A DNA stretch of 64,000 nt from Thermothielavioides terrestris NRRL 8126 (GCF_000226115.1 NC_016457.1:3410001-3474000); one strand, 5' to 3'. Shown: positions 23,896-37,195, counted from the stretch's first letter. Notes: generated by a model from the letters alone, not told the origin. Program-made: numbers and translations.

Positions 23896-24190
23896 ATATA
23901 TTTACAAGGCAAGATAAATATATATATACCGCTTGCTTAATTAGGCCTAGCGTTACAAAGTTTGCAATATAAAGCGCGAAGCACGCTATCTAATCTACGT
24001 ATATAAATATATAGGTTATATAAACCCTTTATTCCTCTATGCCTTATATTAAGTCTAGGCCTATAGGAAAAACCAGCAATGCTTTTATTGTCTTATCTAT
24101 CTAGATCCTATTAAGATTAGGTTATTCTTAAAGCTTTATAATACTATAGCTTAAAACTAGTCAAGAGAACTTAGAGGGGCTTACAGAGCC
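23896..24190 (-). mobile_element. Inverted truncated chromovirus fragment (LTR plus internal 3' end)
   Basis: 23896-24051 is the reverse complement of the first part of the chromovirus LTR, ending CCTTATATTA. 24052 to about 24130 is the reverse complement of the internal sequence just upstream of the 3' LTR (AAGTCTAGGCCTATAGGAAA). It is the remaining part of the older element into which 18280-23891 inserted. Its outer end near 24190 is approximate. Confidence 0.7.
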
Positions 24191-24205
24191 TAATAAACCT
24201 ATAGC

Positions 24206-24465
24206 TATTATAGACTAAGCTATACCTAGGCTAGGTATATAGGGCTACGCCTAAGATCTATAGCGGTTTAATAATAGGCCTATAGCAGGCCTGTAGTAGG
24301 CTCGCCTCGCGCTTAGAATAACATTAGTCTGAACCCCCTATACACGAGCCCTTAAAAACTCTATAAGCGAGGACTACAACCTATACTTCTCCTTTTCTCT
24401 TCTTAAAGTAGTTGAATAGAACATTGTATGCTTATCTATAGACGCTATAAGGCTAATACATTATA
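24206..24465 (+). repeat. 5' LTR of the truncated Ty3/gypsy element
   Basis: This is a 260-bp LTR with ends degraded to TATTATAGAC and ACATTATA. It has the same length as the other three copies. Confidence 0.8.
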
Positions 24466-25835
24466 GTTCAACTACCTTTATATAGATAGAGCAATTGCTA
24501 GTTCTAGGCGTAGACGAAAGTAATATACTAGACGCGTCGACGCTAGTACCAAGTAGACTAGTCACTAGTATAAATAACCCTAGTATCTTATAGGTCTTAG
24601 AGCTAAACTAGGTTTATAAACATCTTTAACTCCTATAAAAGACAATAGCCTATTAGAATGTAAGTATTAAAGAGCTCTATATAGCCTAGACTACTACAGC
24701 CTATACTATAAACGCCTCTATAGTAGCTAATACCCTAGCTTAAATAGCTAACGCTATAGCTCTAATAGCCCCTAGGACATAGCGAAAGCGCCTCTCTATA
24801 GGATAGCCCTTCGATAATAAAAGGGAACTTTTCGCTATCTAGAGAGCTATAATAGTATATTTCTACAAGTAGATTAGGACTTTATTAGAAGCTTTTATAA
24901 GTAGTAGGTATTTGTTTAAAGGAACCTTAGCTAATGAGTCTAAGCTAAGGTTATAGCTTACTATAAATCTAGAAGGCTCTTTAACAATTATAACCTAAAT
25001 ATATTTCTTATATACTTTACAACGATCTATATAGACCTATATAAGTAGATTATAGCCTAAACGGAGTTGGATATACTTCGCTAGAGAGTCAACGAGCCGT
25101 TCTCCTCTTTCTTTATTTACTTTAAAGCGAAGCTATCAAAGGCTAGAGAATTTAAATAAACTAACAAGCTATAGCTTATTAGTCTACAATGATACCTTTC
25201 TCTAAAGTTAAAGTATTTTATAATTAGACAAGGGGTCTTATAAAACAATTATACTATAATAGTCGAAAGGTACTATAAGATTGCTACTAACTTAGAGGCT
25301 CTCTACCTAGAAGAAAAATAGTAGTAGTCTAGAGGTAGGCAGCCTAAGATTAATATAGATATAAATACGGATATAAATAAAGATATACTGATAACTAGAA
25401 TCAATATAACTTATACTACTCTTATCTAAGAGAGAGCTAATAGAGGTTATAGAGGAAAGTAGTAGTAAGACAGAGAAAAACGAGGTATAAACGCGCTATA
25501 GACGAAGTAGATAAATAATAAAGTATATACAACACGCTAATAGACTAGAGCCTATATCCATTGTAAATGCTAAGGTCACTTTATAGCCGCCTATCCCTTC
25601 GCTATAGCTAAGAGGCTAGCTCCTTAGGTTGATATTAACAAGTTAGAGGCTAAGAACTAGGTAGAGAAGGACTCCTTCTCTAAAGAGGAAGAGGGAAAAG
25701 AGTAGCCCCTATATAAAGTCTTATATAGAAGCCGGAAGGACCTAACTGCTTATAGAACAAATTTATAGAGATTAGAGAAAGAATAGATAAACTACTCTTT
25801 CTTATCCCTATTTTTCTAAACTCCTCTAGTTTTAT

Positions 25836-26332
25836 TGAAGTAGTGTAAAACCTCTATACCAACCTACTCCACCATACTTAGGACCAAGTATATGAGATAG
25901 CTCTTAAAGGAATATAGAGTCCCTCTAGATAGATAAAGATAGTATATATCGAGTAGTAGGAAGGATGTCTCCTTGAAAGGTAGACACGTAGCTTAGGTAC
26001 ATCTAGTAGAGTACACTAGAAGGACGAGAAACGACAAGAATCTAGTCAGAGCTCAATAGCTCGAATGTCTATCATCTGAATAGAGGTAGGATAATAAAAG
26101 AAGAGGCTCAACAGCCTTCCTAGAAGAAGGAGAACCACCAACGTAGTCTTAACGAGCGTATATTAATAACTGCTTAATGTCGTTCTTGATAATGAAGAAG
26201 ATAGGCTTAGCCTACTTAAATATATATAGTTAGAGAGTTAGACCCCTTAGCAACGAATGCAACGATCTGAAATAAATAGAAAAATAGAAAAACTAGGTCC
26301 CTATATTTAGGCAGTCTATTACCCTAATCTAT
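25836..26332 (+). repeat. Solo LTR, 490-bp family, copy 2
   Basis: TTAT flanks both sides (25832-25835 and 26333-26336). Comparison with the uninterrupted sequence in the full gypsy copy (about 15,835, minus strand) shows the pre-insertion site, confirming a 4-bp duplication. The copy is strongly mutated (start TGAAGTAG, end AATCTA). Confidence 0.85.
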
Positions 26333-26475
26333 TATAAATGTATAAGTGAATAGTAAGTAGTAGAGCTATAAAGCTATTAGCAAAAGAGTATATTAAAGGT
26401 TAGAGATCAAGTAGATAAGCCTACTAACTCTCTATACCCTAGGTATTATAGTCAAAGGGGTATAAATTACAAAGA

Positions 26476-26674
26476 TGTCGCGTACTACACTGGCTCCCCT
26501 GTCTGTGGGTCTGTGAGTCTGTGGCTCTGTAGCTCTAGCATCTGTGGGGCTGAGCTCTCGTATGTATATATAGATCTCAGCTCTCCTCCTACCTACTAGG
26601 AGGAGTACCCTCAATTATCCTCTTCTCTCTAGCTCTCGCTTAGCCACCTAATGTGCCCTAGCCTCCTCTCCTCA
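26476..26674 (+). repeat. 5' LTR of TRIM copy 2
   Basis: It starts TGTCGCGTACTACACTGG and ends CTCTCCTCA, 199 bp. Confidence 0.78.
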
Positions 26675-27812
26675 GTTATAAGCCTAGTTCGCGCTTTAAA
26701 ATCACCATCGGAGGTTCTTTATAGGGCTATCCTTTACTTCCTTTCTTCTATCTTCTAGCCTTTCGCAACTATTATAGCATCTCTCTAACTTGTATTTACC
26801 TCTTGCGATTGAGAGCGCTTTCAATCGTCGACTTTCGATCTCTAACCTCTTTTTCGAGCTCCTTTTTCTCAGAGCGTTCGGATCTCTCAACCTCTTGCAA
26901 TCACGGCTACTGCCTGCTAAGCCACTAGCGCGTATACCAAGGCTGTTCTCGAGAGCGATCAATAGGCGGCCCCACTATTCAGGGAGTGCTATACTCCTAG
27001 AAGACCTTCTATCGCCTGCCTCTAAGGCAGGGCACTTACTACAGCCTTTTTACTTCGCTATAGAGACCTAAGTTCCTAGTAGCCTTCCTAATTAGCTAGC
27101 TTGCTATAGAATAAGGTCAACCTAGGTATACAATAGTGACTATAGGTTCTAGGCGTTTATAGTTTCGTATCTAGTTCTTTAGCTCCTAGGTATAGCACGT
27201 ACTCTACACCCTATTAAAGTTATAGCCTAAGAGGGCCTAGTAACAGTTCCTAGCTCTCTAGAATAACTAGGGAGTGTCGAAGGGAACTAAAAGGGTAGGT
27301 TCCTCCTAGCCTCCAACTAGAGGTATAGAAGTGCTCAAGCGTCCGAAGCTAGGGCTTAAGCAAGGAACTTACTAGTAGTCCTTACACTCTAGAACCAATT
27401 TTCTAGAGCTATATACTAGGAACGCCTAGATATATTTAGAGAGAGTAGCCCCTCTACTAATTACAATACTAGTAGTAATAGTAAAATAGAGGAAACTATA
27501 TTAATAGAGGCCTCTAATACAATTATTAGACAACGCCAATAGTAGCGTCGCTAGTAGTACACGTAGGAGTACTAGCGAGGGCAGTACAATAGCAAATAAT
27601 GCTACTACTATCGATACTCCTAATAGTAGAGGTCTATTCAACGAAGTATCTAGCTAATATAGCTAACAACTAGAGGCAACTACGGGCTTTAATAGCCTTG
27701 TTAGGCATTTTTTTTCCTATATTTAAAGGATAGATCTTTAGTTAGATCTATAGCCTAGTATACCTTGCGTTTTTCTATAGACCTGCTCCTCTCGGAGCGT
27801 GTCTAGGGGGTG

Positions 27813-28022
27813 TGTAGTATACTACATTAGCCCACTCCCCTATTTATAGCTCTGTAGCTCTGTAGCTCTAGCATCTGTGAGGCTAAGCTCCTGTATGTGT
27901 ATATAAATCTCAGCTCTCCTCATACCTACTAGGAGGAGCACGCTCGATCATTATCCTCTCCTTTATCTTCTTTTCTCCGGCTCTCGCTTAGCCACCTAAT
28001 GTTCCCTCGCCTCTCCTCCTTA
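27813..28022 (+). repeat. 3' LTR of TRIM copy 2
   Basis: It follows the purine tract GTCTAGGGGG and ends near CTCCTCCTTA; the right edge is accurate to a few bases. Confidence 0.7.
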
Positions 28023-28181
28023 CAATATTATAAAGATTATAAGCTATATAGAATTAAATTAACTGCCTAGAAAAGACTTTTTTACTAACAAGTTCCCTAA
28101 ATCCTATAATAAAAAAGGAAAGCTATTAAAGGTGCTTACAATATCTATATCTATCTACTATAAGCTAGAGCACTTCTTATA

Positions 28182-28682
28182 TTAGATTAGGGTAATGGAC
28201 TACCTAGACATAGGGGACCCAGTTTTTCTGTTTTTCTATTTGTTTCAGAGCGTTACATTCGTTGCTAGGGGGTCTAGCCCTCTAATTACATATATTTAAG
28301 TGGGCTGAGCCCATCTTCTTCATTATCAAGCAAGACATCAAGCAGTTGTTAATATACGTTCGTTGACACTACGTTGATGGTCCTCCTTCTTCTAGGAAGG
28401 CTATTGAGCCTCTCCTTCTGTTGTCCTACCTTTGTCTAGACGATAGGCATCCGAGCTGTTGAGCTCTGACCGCATTCTTGTTGTCCTTTCTTATGTTTCT
28501 GCTACATCCTACTAGACGTACCTGAGCTATGTGTCTTCCTCTTGGAAGATAGCCTTCCTACTACTCGATATGCACTATCTTCATTCTTCTAGAGGGACAC
28601 TGCATTCCTTTAGGAGCTATCTCGTACGCCTGGTCCTAGGTGTGGTGGAGTAGGTTGGTATAAAGGTTTTATACCACTTTAA
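28182..28682 (-). repeat. Solo LTR, 490-bp family, copy 3
   Basis: This is the reverse complement of copies 1, 2 and 4. TATA flanks both sides (28178-28181 and 28683-28686), allowing a one-base shift in the ends. It keeps the highest GC of the four copies, so it is the youngest or the least exposed to RIP. Confidence 0.78.
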
Positions 28683-28689
28683 TATAGAT

Positions 28690-31260
28690 TTTATATTATA
28701 TAGGTAGTTGTTATCAAGAAGCTAAAGAAATTTCTAAAGTAGCTAAAAGAGGTTAGGGTATAGCACCTAATATCGCTGCCTAGTATAGTAGGTAAGATCC
28801 TCGAGGTAGCGATTATAAACTAGGTGATATATATAGCTAAGGCATATAAGCTACTCCTAGAGATGTAAATAAGTCTTTAGCAATATAGGTTAATAGAGCT
28901 AGCAATCTAAGTGGTAACTAATGTAGTAAGAATAGTATAAGCATGTAGCGCCTATATATCACTACTATAGCTAAATCTAAAGAGCATCTTCAACTAGCTT
29001 AATAAGATTTAGCTACTATATATATTTTCAGAGCTAGAGTTTAAGAAGAAGCTAATTATACTTCCAAGGCGCTACTTTGAGAATTGTATAATACATCTAT
29101 AGTTCAATAGGATAATAGCTAAGCCTACGACTCTACAACAAGGTACGCTATAGAGCTTACCATTATCGCTAATGCTATTTATCCTCTTTTTCACCACTTT
29201 GTTCTACGCCCTCAAAGTGTATACTAAGCTCTTAACAATTAGGTATAGAGATAATACTAACCTCCTTACATTTAGTTCTAATATACTAGTATACTGCTAT
29301 ACACTAGAGAAGAACTTTACTAAATAGAAAAAGTAGGCTATAAAATAAAGTATATAGTTTAAACTAGTGAAGAGTAAGCTTATCTACTTTATAAAAGCGT
29401 AGCAGCTATATAGAGAGGTCGTTAACATTGAAATAGTGCAAAACCTCTATACCAACCTACTCCACTACACCTAGAACCAGGCGTACGAGATAGCTCCTAG
29501 AGGAATATAGTACCCCTCTAGACAGATAAAGATAGTGTATATCGAGTAGTAGGAAGGATGTCTCCTAAAAGGAAGATACGTAGCTTAGGTATATCTAGTA
29601 GGATATAGTAGAAAAAATAGAAGACAACGAGAATACAGTTAGAGCTCAATAGCTTAAATGCCTATCGTCTAGACAGAGGTAGGACAATAAAAGGAGAGGC
29701 TTAATAGCCTTCCTAGAAGAAGGAGAACTACCAACGTAGCGTCAACGAATGTATATTGACAACTACTTAATGTCTTGCTTAATGACGAAGAAGATGGGCT
29801 TAGCCTATTTAAATATATATGATTAGAGGGCTAGACCCCCCTGGTAACAAATGCGATATACTGAAACGAATAGAAAAACTGGGTCCCTATGTCTAGGCAG
29901 TCTATCACCCTAATTTAACATTCTAAGTAAGGACTAGCTAAGGCTTACTCTAATAAAATTAATAAGATTCCTAGACGTATAGCTAGATTATAAGCTCTCT
30001 TTTAAAGTCTATAAACAGGCGGTAGAGGCAAAGATAGTATATAAAAGTTTGCTATTACAAGGCTTATAGCAAAGATATATTGGGTATATTACTAAAGTGT
30101 AAAAGATCTATATAAAGGTTATAAAGGGCGTCGTTTTATATAGAGTAGTGGTCTAGTATACTTCAACGCTAATTGAAAAGACTCTATAAAAATTATATAT
30201 AGCTTTGACACAATATAGTTGGGCTACCTATAGGTAGTAGCTAGCATATATAAAGCTATACTAATCTATAACCTTAAGAGTAAGATATAGATATCCACTA
30301 TTAATCTTTACTTTAGTCTCTAGACGGTGTATATTGGGTAGCAGTTCTAGAAGACAAGCCTTGTATAGCTTCTACATAATATATAAGCGAAAGTAGTATA
30401 GAAGCTAAGTAGGAGGCGTTGTATACGCTATACCCTAGAGTTAAGGCTAGCTATTAGAGTATCGCTTATAAATCGGAAGTAGATATAGGCTAAAGAGTAG
30501 CTCTTCCTATACTGCTTTATAATAGCAGAGAAGGCGTAAAGCGAAAGTAGCAATAACAATAACTAGATGCCCTAGGAACTCTAGCTTCGTGCTAATATAG
30601 ATATAGTTACTATAGAGGAGTAGAAGGTGTATAAAGAGCAACGAATACGCTATATAAACGTAAAGAGGCTAGAAAGCGTTTATTATAGAGAACTAGCTAA
30701 CCTATATAGCCTAGAGCTCTCTATCTAGATCTTAGAGGTATATAAGAACCTTGATAAAGCGTAGAGCTCTCTTTTTATATAGATATATATAAGCGCTATT
30801 AGCCTAAAGTAGTTCTTATTCTAGAAAGAAGTTCTAGATATACCTATGCCGTTATACCGCTATAGCGAAGCGCCTAAGATCTTTACCTATCTTGCGATAT
30901 ACTATTAAAATTTAGTAATCTCTATAGGAAAACTAAAAGTCGAGGAATAGTATATACTATTTGCGTTACTCATAAGTAGGCGAGGTGTATAAGTGCTTAT
31001 AGGGTAGCTAATATATACTAGGCGCCTATAACAATATTAGCTTACGCTTAAACTAAACGTTGAGAGCAAAGCAAGATATAATAATATAGTAGAGAGCTTT
31101 ATAGGCTCGTAGCTAGCGTATACTTGCTATAGCTATATAATAAAGGAGCCTCCTATAGGTGGCTCCAAGAGTAGTAGCGTAGGTAGGAGGAGTGAGAAGA
31201 GGAAGAAGCGTAAGAAGGTCGGTCTCTAGCTGCCCATTTAATATATATAGCACTCTTAGC
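28690..31260 (+). pseudogene. LINE reverse transcriptase remnant
   Basis: In translation through stops: SIVGKILEVAIINQVIY (finger region) near 28,780; the degraded catalytic box YRDNTNLLTFSSN at about 29,240 (YVDD expected) followed by YTLEKNFTK; SELIYFTKARQ near 29,380; and, after a nested LTR, FLDIQLDYKLSF at about 29,970. A Lys/Arg-rich stretch ends near 31,230. The order and motifs fit the RT of Tad-like LINEs. Many stops make it non-functional. The endonuclease part is missing. Confidence 0.7.
29429..29917 (+). repeat. Solo LTR, 490-bp family, copy 4
   Basis: ACAT is present on both sides (29425-29428 and 29918-29921). It splits the LINE reverse transcriptase frame, which resumes directly after it. 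Starts TGAAATAGTG, ends TAATTTA. Confidence 0.85.
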
Positions 31261-31508
31261 GACTAAAGTATTTGCGCTAAAGGCGTATTGCATAAGTAAG
31301 TAGCGCACAAAGGGCTATATAAGCTGCTTTATCTCCTACGCTTCTAAGCTAAGAAAGTAACTTCCAGCGAGTTGGAAAGAAAAAATCGGGGAGGTTCGCC
31401 CTACGTAGGAGAAACGTAGCGTAGGCGCTATATAAGTGGTGTAGATAGAGGTAGAGGGACCGCTTGCCCTCAGTGGCAGGGCGCCTTAGTCCCTTTAGTG
31501 TAGGATCT

Positions 31509-31727
31509 TGTCGCGTACCACACTGGCCCCCTGTCTATAGCTCTGTGGCTCTGGCACCTGTGGGGCTCTCGCTCTAGCCTATGGGTCTAGCCTGTGGGGC
31601 TAAGCTCCCACCTGTGTATATAGATCTCAGCTCTCCTCCTACCTACTAGGAGGAGCTCCCTCGATCAATATCCTCTTCTCTCCGGCTCTCGCTTAGCCAC
31701 CTAATGTGCCCTCGCCTCCTCTCCTCA
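31509..31727 (+). repeat. 5' LTR of TRIM copy 3
   Basis: This 219-bp LTR with intact TG...CA ends contains a tandem of short units related to CTGTGGCTCTGGCACC. Confidence 0.82.
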
Positions 31728-32932
31728 GTTATAAGCCTGGTTCACGCTTCAAAATCACCCTCGGAGGTTCTTTGTAGGGCTATCAGTTGTAGGGCTATCT
31801 TTTACTTCCTTTCTTCTATCTTCTAGCCTCTCGAGTCCGCAACTACTATAGCATCTTTCACATACTCTTACGATTAAGAGCGCCTTCGATCGTCGACTTC
31901 TAACCTCCTTTTTTTGAGCCCCTTTTCTTTTTTAGAACATTTAGATCTCTCGACCTCTTATAACCTCGGCTACTGCCTGCTAAGCCACTAGCGTATACGC
32001 TACGGCTATTCTTGGGAGCGATCGATAGGCGGCTCCTACCCTGTTTAGGGGGTGTCGACAGTTCTAGAAGATCCTTTTCCTTACCCGCCTCTACGAGGTA
32101 GGGCATTTCCTATAGCCTTTTTTGGCTTTGCTATAGAGACCTAAGTTCCTAGTAGCCTTTCTAATTAGCTAGTATTATAAAATTAGGTACTAAGTGCACT
32201 ATAATAGTGACTATAGGCTTTAGGCGTCTATAGTTCTTTACCTAGTTCTTTAGCTCCTAGGTATAGCACGTGCTCTATTCTCTATTTAGAGCTATAGCCT
32301 AAGAGGACCTAGTGACGGTTCCTAGCTCTCTAGAACAACTAGGGGGTACCGAAGGAACTAGAAGGGCAGGTTCCTCCCTACTTCCTTAACGAGGGGGTAT
32401 AGAAGTGCTCGAGCGCCCAGGGCTAGGGCTCGAGCGAGGAACCTACTAATAGTCCTTACACTCTAGAACCAACTTTAGAGCTATACTAGGAATGCCCAGA
32501 TATATTTAGAGAAAGCGGCTACCCCTGCTAATCACAGAGCTAGTAGTAACAGTAGAATAGAGATTTGCTATATCAGTGGAGGCCTCTAATATAGGCGTTG
32601 GCACGATTGTTGCCAATATAGCAGTACGCCTAGGAGTACTAGCTAGGGCAGTACGACGGCAAGTACTGCTACTACGGTCGACACTCCTAATAGTGGAGGT
32701 CAGTTCGACTACTACTACTACCGTCGACACTCCTAACAGTGGAGGTTAGTTCGATATAGCTTTAGCCAACGTAGCTAACAACTGGAGGCAACTATGGGCC
32801 TCAATAGCCTTGTTAGGCACCTGTTTTTTCCTTTGTTCGAGGGATAGATCTATGGTTGAGATCTCTAGATCTATAGCCTAGTATGCCTTACGTTTTTTAT
32901 AGACCCGCTCCTCGGAGCGCGTCTAGGGGGTA

Positions 32933-33152
32933 TGTCGTATACTACACTGGCTCTCTGTCTATAGCTCTGTGGCTCTGGCACCTATAGGGCTCTCGCTCTG
33001 GCCTATAGGTCTGGCCTGTGGGGCTGAGCTCCCACCTGTGTATATAGATCTCAGCTCTCCTCCCACCTACTAGGAGGAGCTCCCTCGATCAACATCCTCT
33101 TCTCTCCAGCTCTCGCTCAGCCACCCTAATGTGCCCTCGCCTCCTCTCCTCA
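32933..33152 (+). repeat. 3' LTR of TRIM copy 3
   Basis: This 220-bp direct repeat of the 5' LTR is followed by GATCT. Confidence 0.82.
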
Positions 33153-33169
33153 GATCTCTTTAGTGTAGA

Positions 33170-34186
<1,017 letters not shown>

Positions 34187-34399
34187 ACCCGAGGGTTAAA
34201 GGAAAAGTAGAGATTTTCGCAGCCCTCTCTCCTTCTAAGAGAGAGGGTTACAAAATCATAGGACACCATCCTTTGAATAGGACAGCTCCACACCCAATTT
34301 TATATATAAACGCGTCCTAGCCCAAGGTATTACGACTATATCAACACCTATACAACTACGTCAATTTAAACCCAATGGACATTATTGTAATACTTTTCT

Positions 34400-36760
34400 T
34401 AGTATTTCAAATCGCCAACTATACTACCGTCAGCCTACCCTACTAAGCTACCTAGCGCCTACACATCTTGCTAGCTACTCTAGGCGTAGGCACGCTATAT
34501 AGCTAGCTACCTTTGCAACTGCTCTACGCCTAGTATTCGCAATGCGGCTAGGAGGTTTAGCTATAGTAAGACCTCTATTGCTAAGCATTTTAAGGCCCTT
34601 CGCAATACTAGCTCACTAGCACTAAATACTCATCGTATCGCTAGGCGGCTATACACGCTTATCGACGTAGAAGACCACGCCCTCAATATATATATATAGT
34701 AGCTATCCACCTTAAGATCCTTACTAGCCTAGGATCTCATTAAAGGCACTACAAATCGCTTATAGGCACGTCGTAATCCTCCTATAGGCCCTATCAACTA
34801 TAGCTAATAGGCGTGTTAGCGGTTCGATTATCCTATATACTTTTCAACGAGTAGGAAGCTAGTGGAGGCTATACGACTATTCGCCTAGTAAAAGATCGAT
34901 ATACTAAACGAGTTCTTCGACTATTTTAAAGATACTCTCGAGAAATACAATATTATAGCAGCTAGTTGTTAGAATGTCGACAAGATAGGCTGCCACTTAG
35001 CGATACTAAATAGGAAGTTCTAGATCTTAGCTATTAAGATAAAGAAGAATAAGAAGGTAAAGAGCTGTTCCTTAATATCGAAGGTCTTGCTATCTGCTTA
35101 CTATACTATTTTCTTAGCTAGAGCTCCCCAACCTCTATAACAGGGAGTCGATAACCCTAATTAGCTATAGTAATACTATTAGCAATACTATTCCTATATA
35201 CAATATCTTTAAGTACTAGCTAAACGAGAACTAGGAGGTCGATGGCCTCGATAGTAATATCTACTTTAACGTCTTAGAAACTACATTCAATAACTACACT
35301 ATTATAGCTAACTAGATTTAGTACTTTAACAAGTACTCCTTTAGGCACTATCCTATCGCTAAAGCGTATAAGCTTACATTTAAAGAGTAGTTTAGCTATA
35401 GTATATACGACTTCTAGAGCCCTAATAACGTAGTCAAATCTAAGTAGAATAATATATCTCTAGAGGAGTATATCTATCGCCTATTAGTAATAAATAGCTT
35501 CTTAGAGCACTATACGTTGGATATCTATAAATACTACCTTATATTCAATATTATTATTGTCTTTCTACTGCTATATTCATTATATAAGATATAGCCAATA
35601 GATATAGGCGTATTTTAATATGTTAAGAGCGTATATTACAGGTAGCTTCGCTATATAGTTCACTAGAGCAAGCTAACCTTTATATATATATAGTTCGTCG
35701 AAGGCCTCTAGGAGATCCTGGATATAGGCTTTAAACGTAGTAGGATTATCGCTAGCTTTATAAAGTTAGAGATATTCCTATTGAACTATACCCTTTATAT
35801 TAGTGAGCTCAGAGATACTAACCTTAAAACTAATATTATAGTATATCCTTCGTTGCTCCTAAAGCAAGATCGCTAGGAATCGGCCACTAAAGGCATTAAC
35901 CGTCTCTAGAACAAATATAACAATGCGTTTAGCTCCTTAATACGCTATTATATTAAAGATATTACCACTATAATATAAGAAGGTTAGCTTATATAGGAGC
36001 ACCTTGCTATATTTATAGCCGATAAGAATAAACGGCTATTATTATACGCTTCGAAGTGGGCTAAAGGGCGTTTAGTCTAGCTATCTAGCATAGTCATTAG
36101 TAGTATATCCGTCGAGAATATCCGCTATATATAAGCCGCCTATAATTAGAGATATATAGAGGCTATTACTAAGTAATCTTACAAGGTAGTAAATAACATT
36201 GTATACACTAGAGAGAAGGAGCTTAAAAAGGAGTAGATAGAGTAGAAAAGGATACTAAGTAACAAGGTTATAGGCAATAGCTATCTATAGATAGTAACCT
36301 TCGAAGAATTCCTTAAGAAGATTAGCTAGATCAACGACTTTATACCTCTTGACCCTAACGACTATTTAATCTTTAATAAGTAGTATAGCGAGGATCCTCT
36401 ATCTAAGCCTATCTTCTTTATCAATATAGGCGAAGAACTAGATATCTATAAGCTAGAGCAACTGCTATATAATTTTCTAGTGCTAGAGCTATAGCTAACG
36501 TAGAGCTATATCTAGGTAAGCGATAAATAGGAGCTATTTACTAACGAAGATAATAGCCTCTTATAGATATAATCTAACAACGATAATACTAACGATAATA
36601 ACGAGTCGCCTCTACTATAGAGAAGCATTTACAATAGCGAAAGCATTTGCAAACCGGTATATAATAGGATCAGCAAGATCTTTATAAAGTAGCGGGTATA
36701 TAAGGCAAAGAAGTATATAACGTAAGATAGTATAGCTAGAGAGGATTATACTACGGTATA
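34400..36760 (+). pseudogene. pogo/Fot1 (DDE_1) transposase remnant
   Basis: One plus-strand frame reads through RIP-type stops. The N-terminal helix-turn-helix region (RNAARRFSYSKTSIAKHFKAL) lies near 34,530. A CENP-B-like region follows, including RNPPIGPINYS and RFDYPIYFSTSRK. The DDE domain starts with NVDKIGCHLAILN near 34,975 (usual form N-M/V-DEKG). A later box (LLLYSLYKIQPIDIGVFQYVK) near 35,580 matches the conserved PLDVGVF segment. The C-terminus is acidic. Many TAA/TAG codons; not functional. Confidence 0.78.
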
Positions 36761-37195
36761 GTCTATAGCGTAGGAAGCTCAATACCAAGATTCTATAGCT
36801 AGGGAGGATCGTAATAGCTCGCTATATATATAAATATACCTAGATAGCAATAGAAAGCTAGTATCTATAAGTTTAGCCACCTTATAGTAAGTAGGTAGCA
36901 GTCAGAGGCGCGTAGTCAGGAGAGTAGTCAGGGCGCGTAGTCAGAGTATATAAGCTAGCGTTGTATTATATAATTATATTTTAATTTAATCTAGATTGAA
37001 TTTTATTGTATTTTTAAGCTTTTTAAGCTATCTTTCACATTTGCCTATATTTGTAGACCTAATCAATTCAACGCGGTTGTAGTTTGCGATACCTTGGGCT
37101 AGGACGCGTTTATATACAAAATTAGGTGTAGGGCTGTCTCATTCAAAGGGTGGTGTCCTACGATTTTGTGACCCTCTCTCCTAGAAGGAGAGAGG

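Larger units (their letters stand above)
24206..26475 (+). mobile_element. 5' part of a Ty3/gypsy element (LTR and gag), truncated
   Basis: It starts with a 260-bp LTR (24206-24465) of the 9633/17207 family, followed by the same leader (GTTCAACTACCTTTATATAG) and gag sequence as the full copy. It reaches the protease region, is split by a solo LTR at 25836-26332 and stops at 26475 where TRIM copy 2 begins. The remaining pol is absent. Confidence 0.82.
26476..28022 (+). mobile_element. TRIM-like element, copy 2
   Basis: LTRs lie at 26476-26674 and 27813-28022, with a non-coding middle homologous to copies 1 and 3. The left flank is gypsy and the right flank is LINE sequence. I found no matching target duplication, unlike the other two copies, so this copy may be a recombinant. 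The hairpin-forming GCTCCTCTCGGAGC sits before the purine tract CTAGGGGG and the 3' LTR. Confidence 0.78.
28023..31508 (+). mobile_element. Non-LTR retrotransposon (LINE, possibly Tad/I-like), 5'-truncated
   Basis: The inside decodes as a non-LTR reverse transcriptase and C-terminal region. It is interrupted by two solo LTRs (28182-28682 and 29429-29917). The element's 3' end resumes after TRIM copy 3 with a (TAA)n tail at 33172-33332. No LTRs of its own were found. The 5' boundary is uncertain because it abuts TRIM copy 2. Confidence 0.7.
31509..33152 (+). mobile_element. TRIM-like element, copy 3 (best preserved)
   Basis: LTRs at 31509-31727 and 32933-33152 (219 and 220 bp) start TGTCG and end CTCTCCTCA. 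The target duplication GATCT is at 31504-31508 and 33153-33157. The 1.2-kb inside has no coding frame. A hairpin (GCTCCTCGGAGC) and purine tract (CTAGGGGG) precede the 3' LTR. This copy has the most GC of the three. It is inserted in the 3' end of the LINE. Confidence 0.86.
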
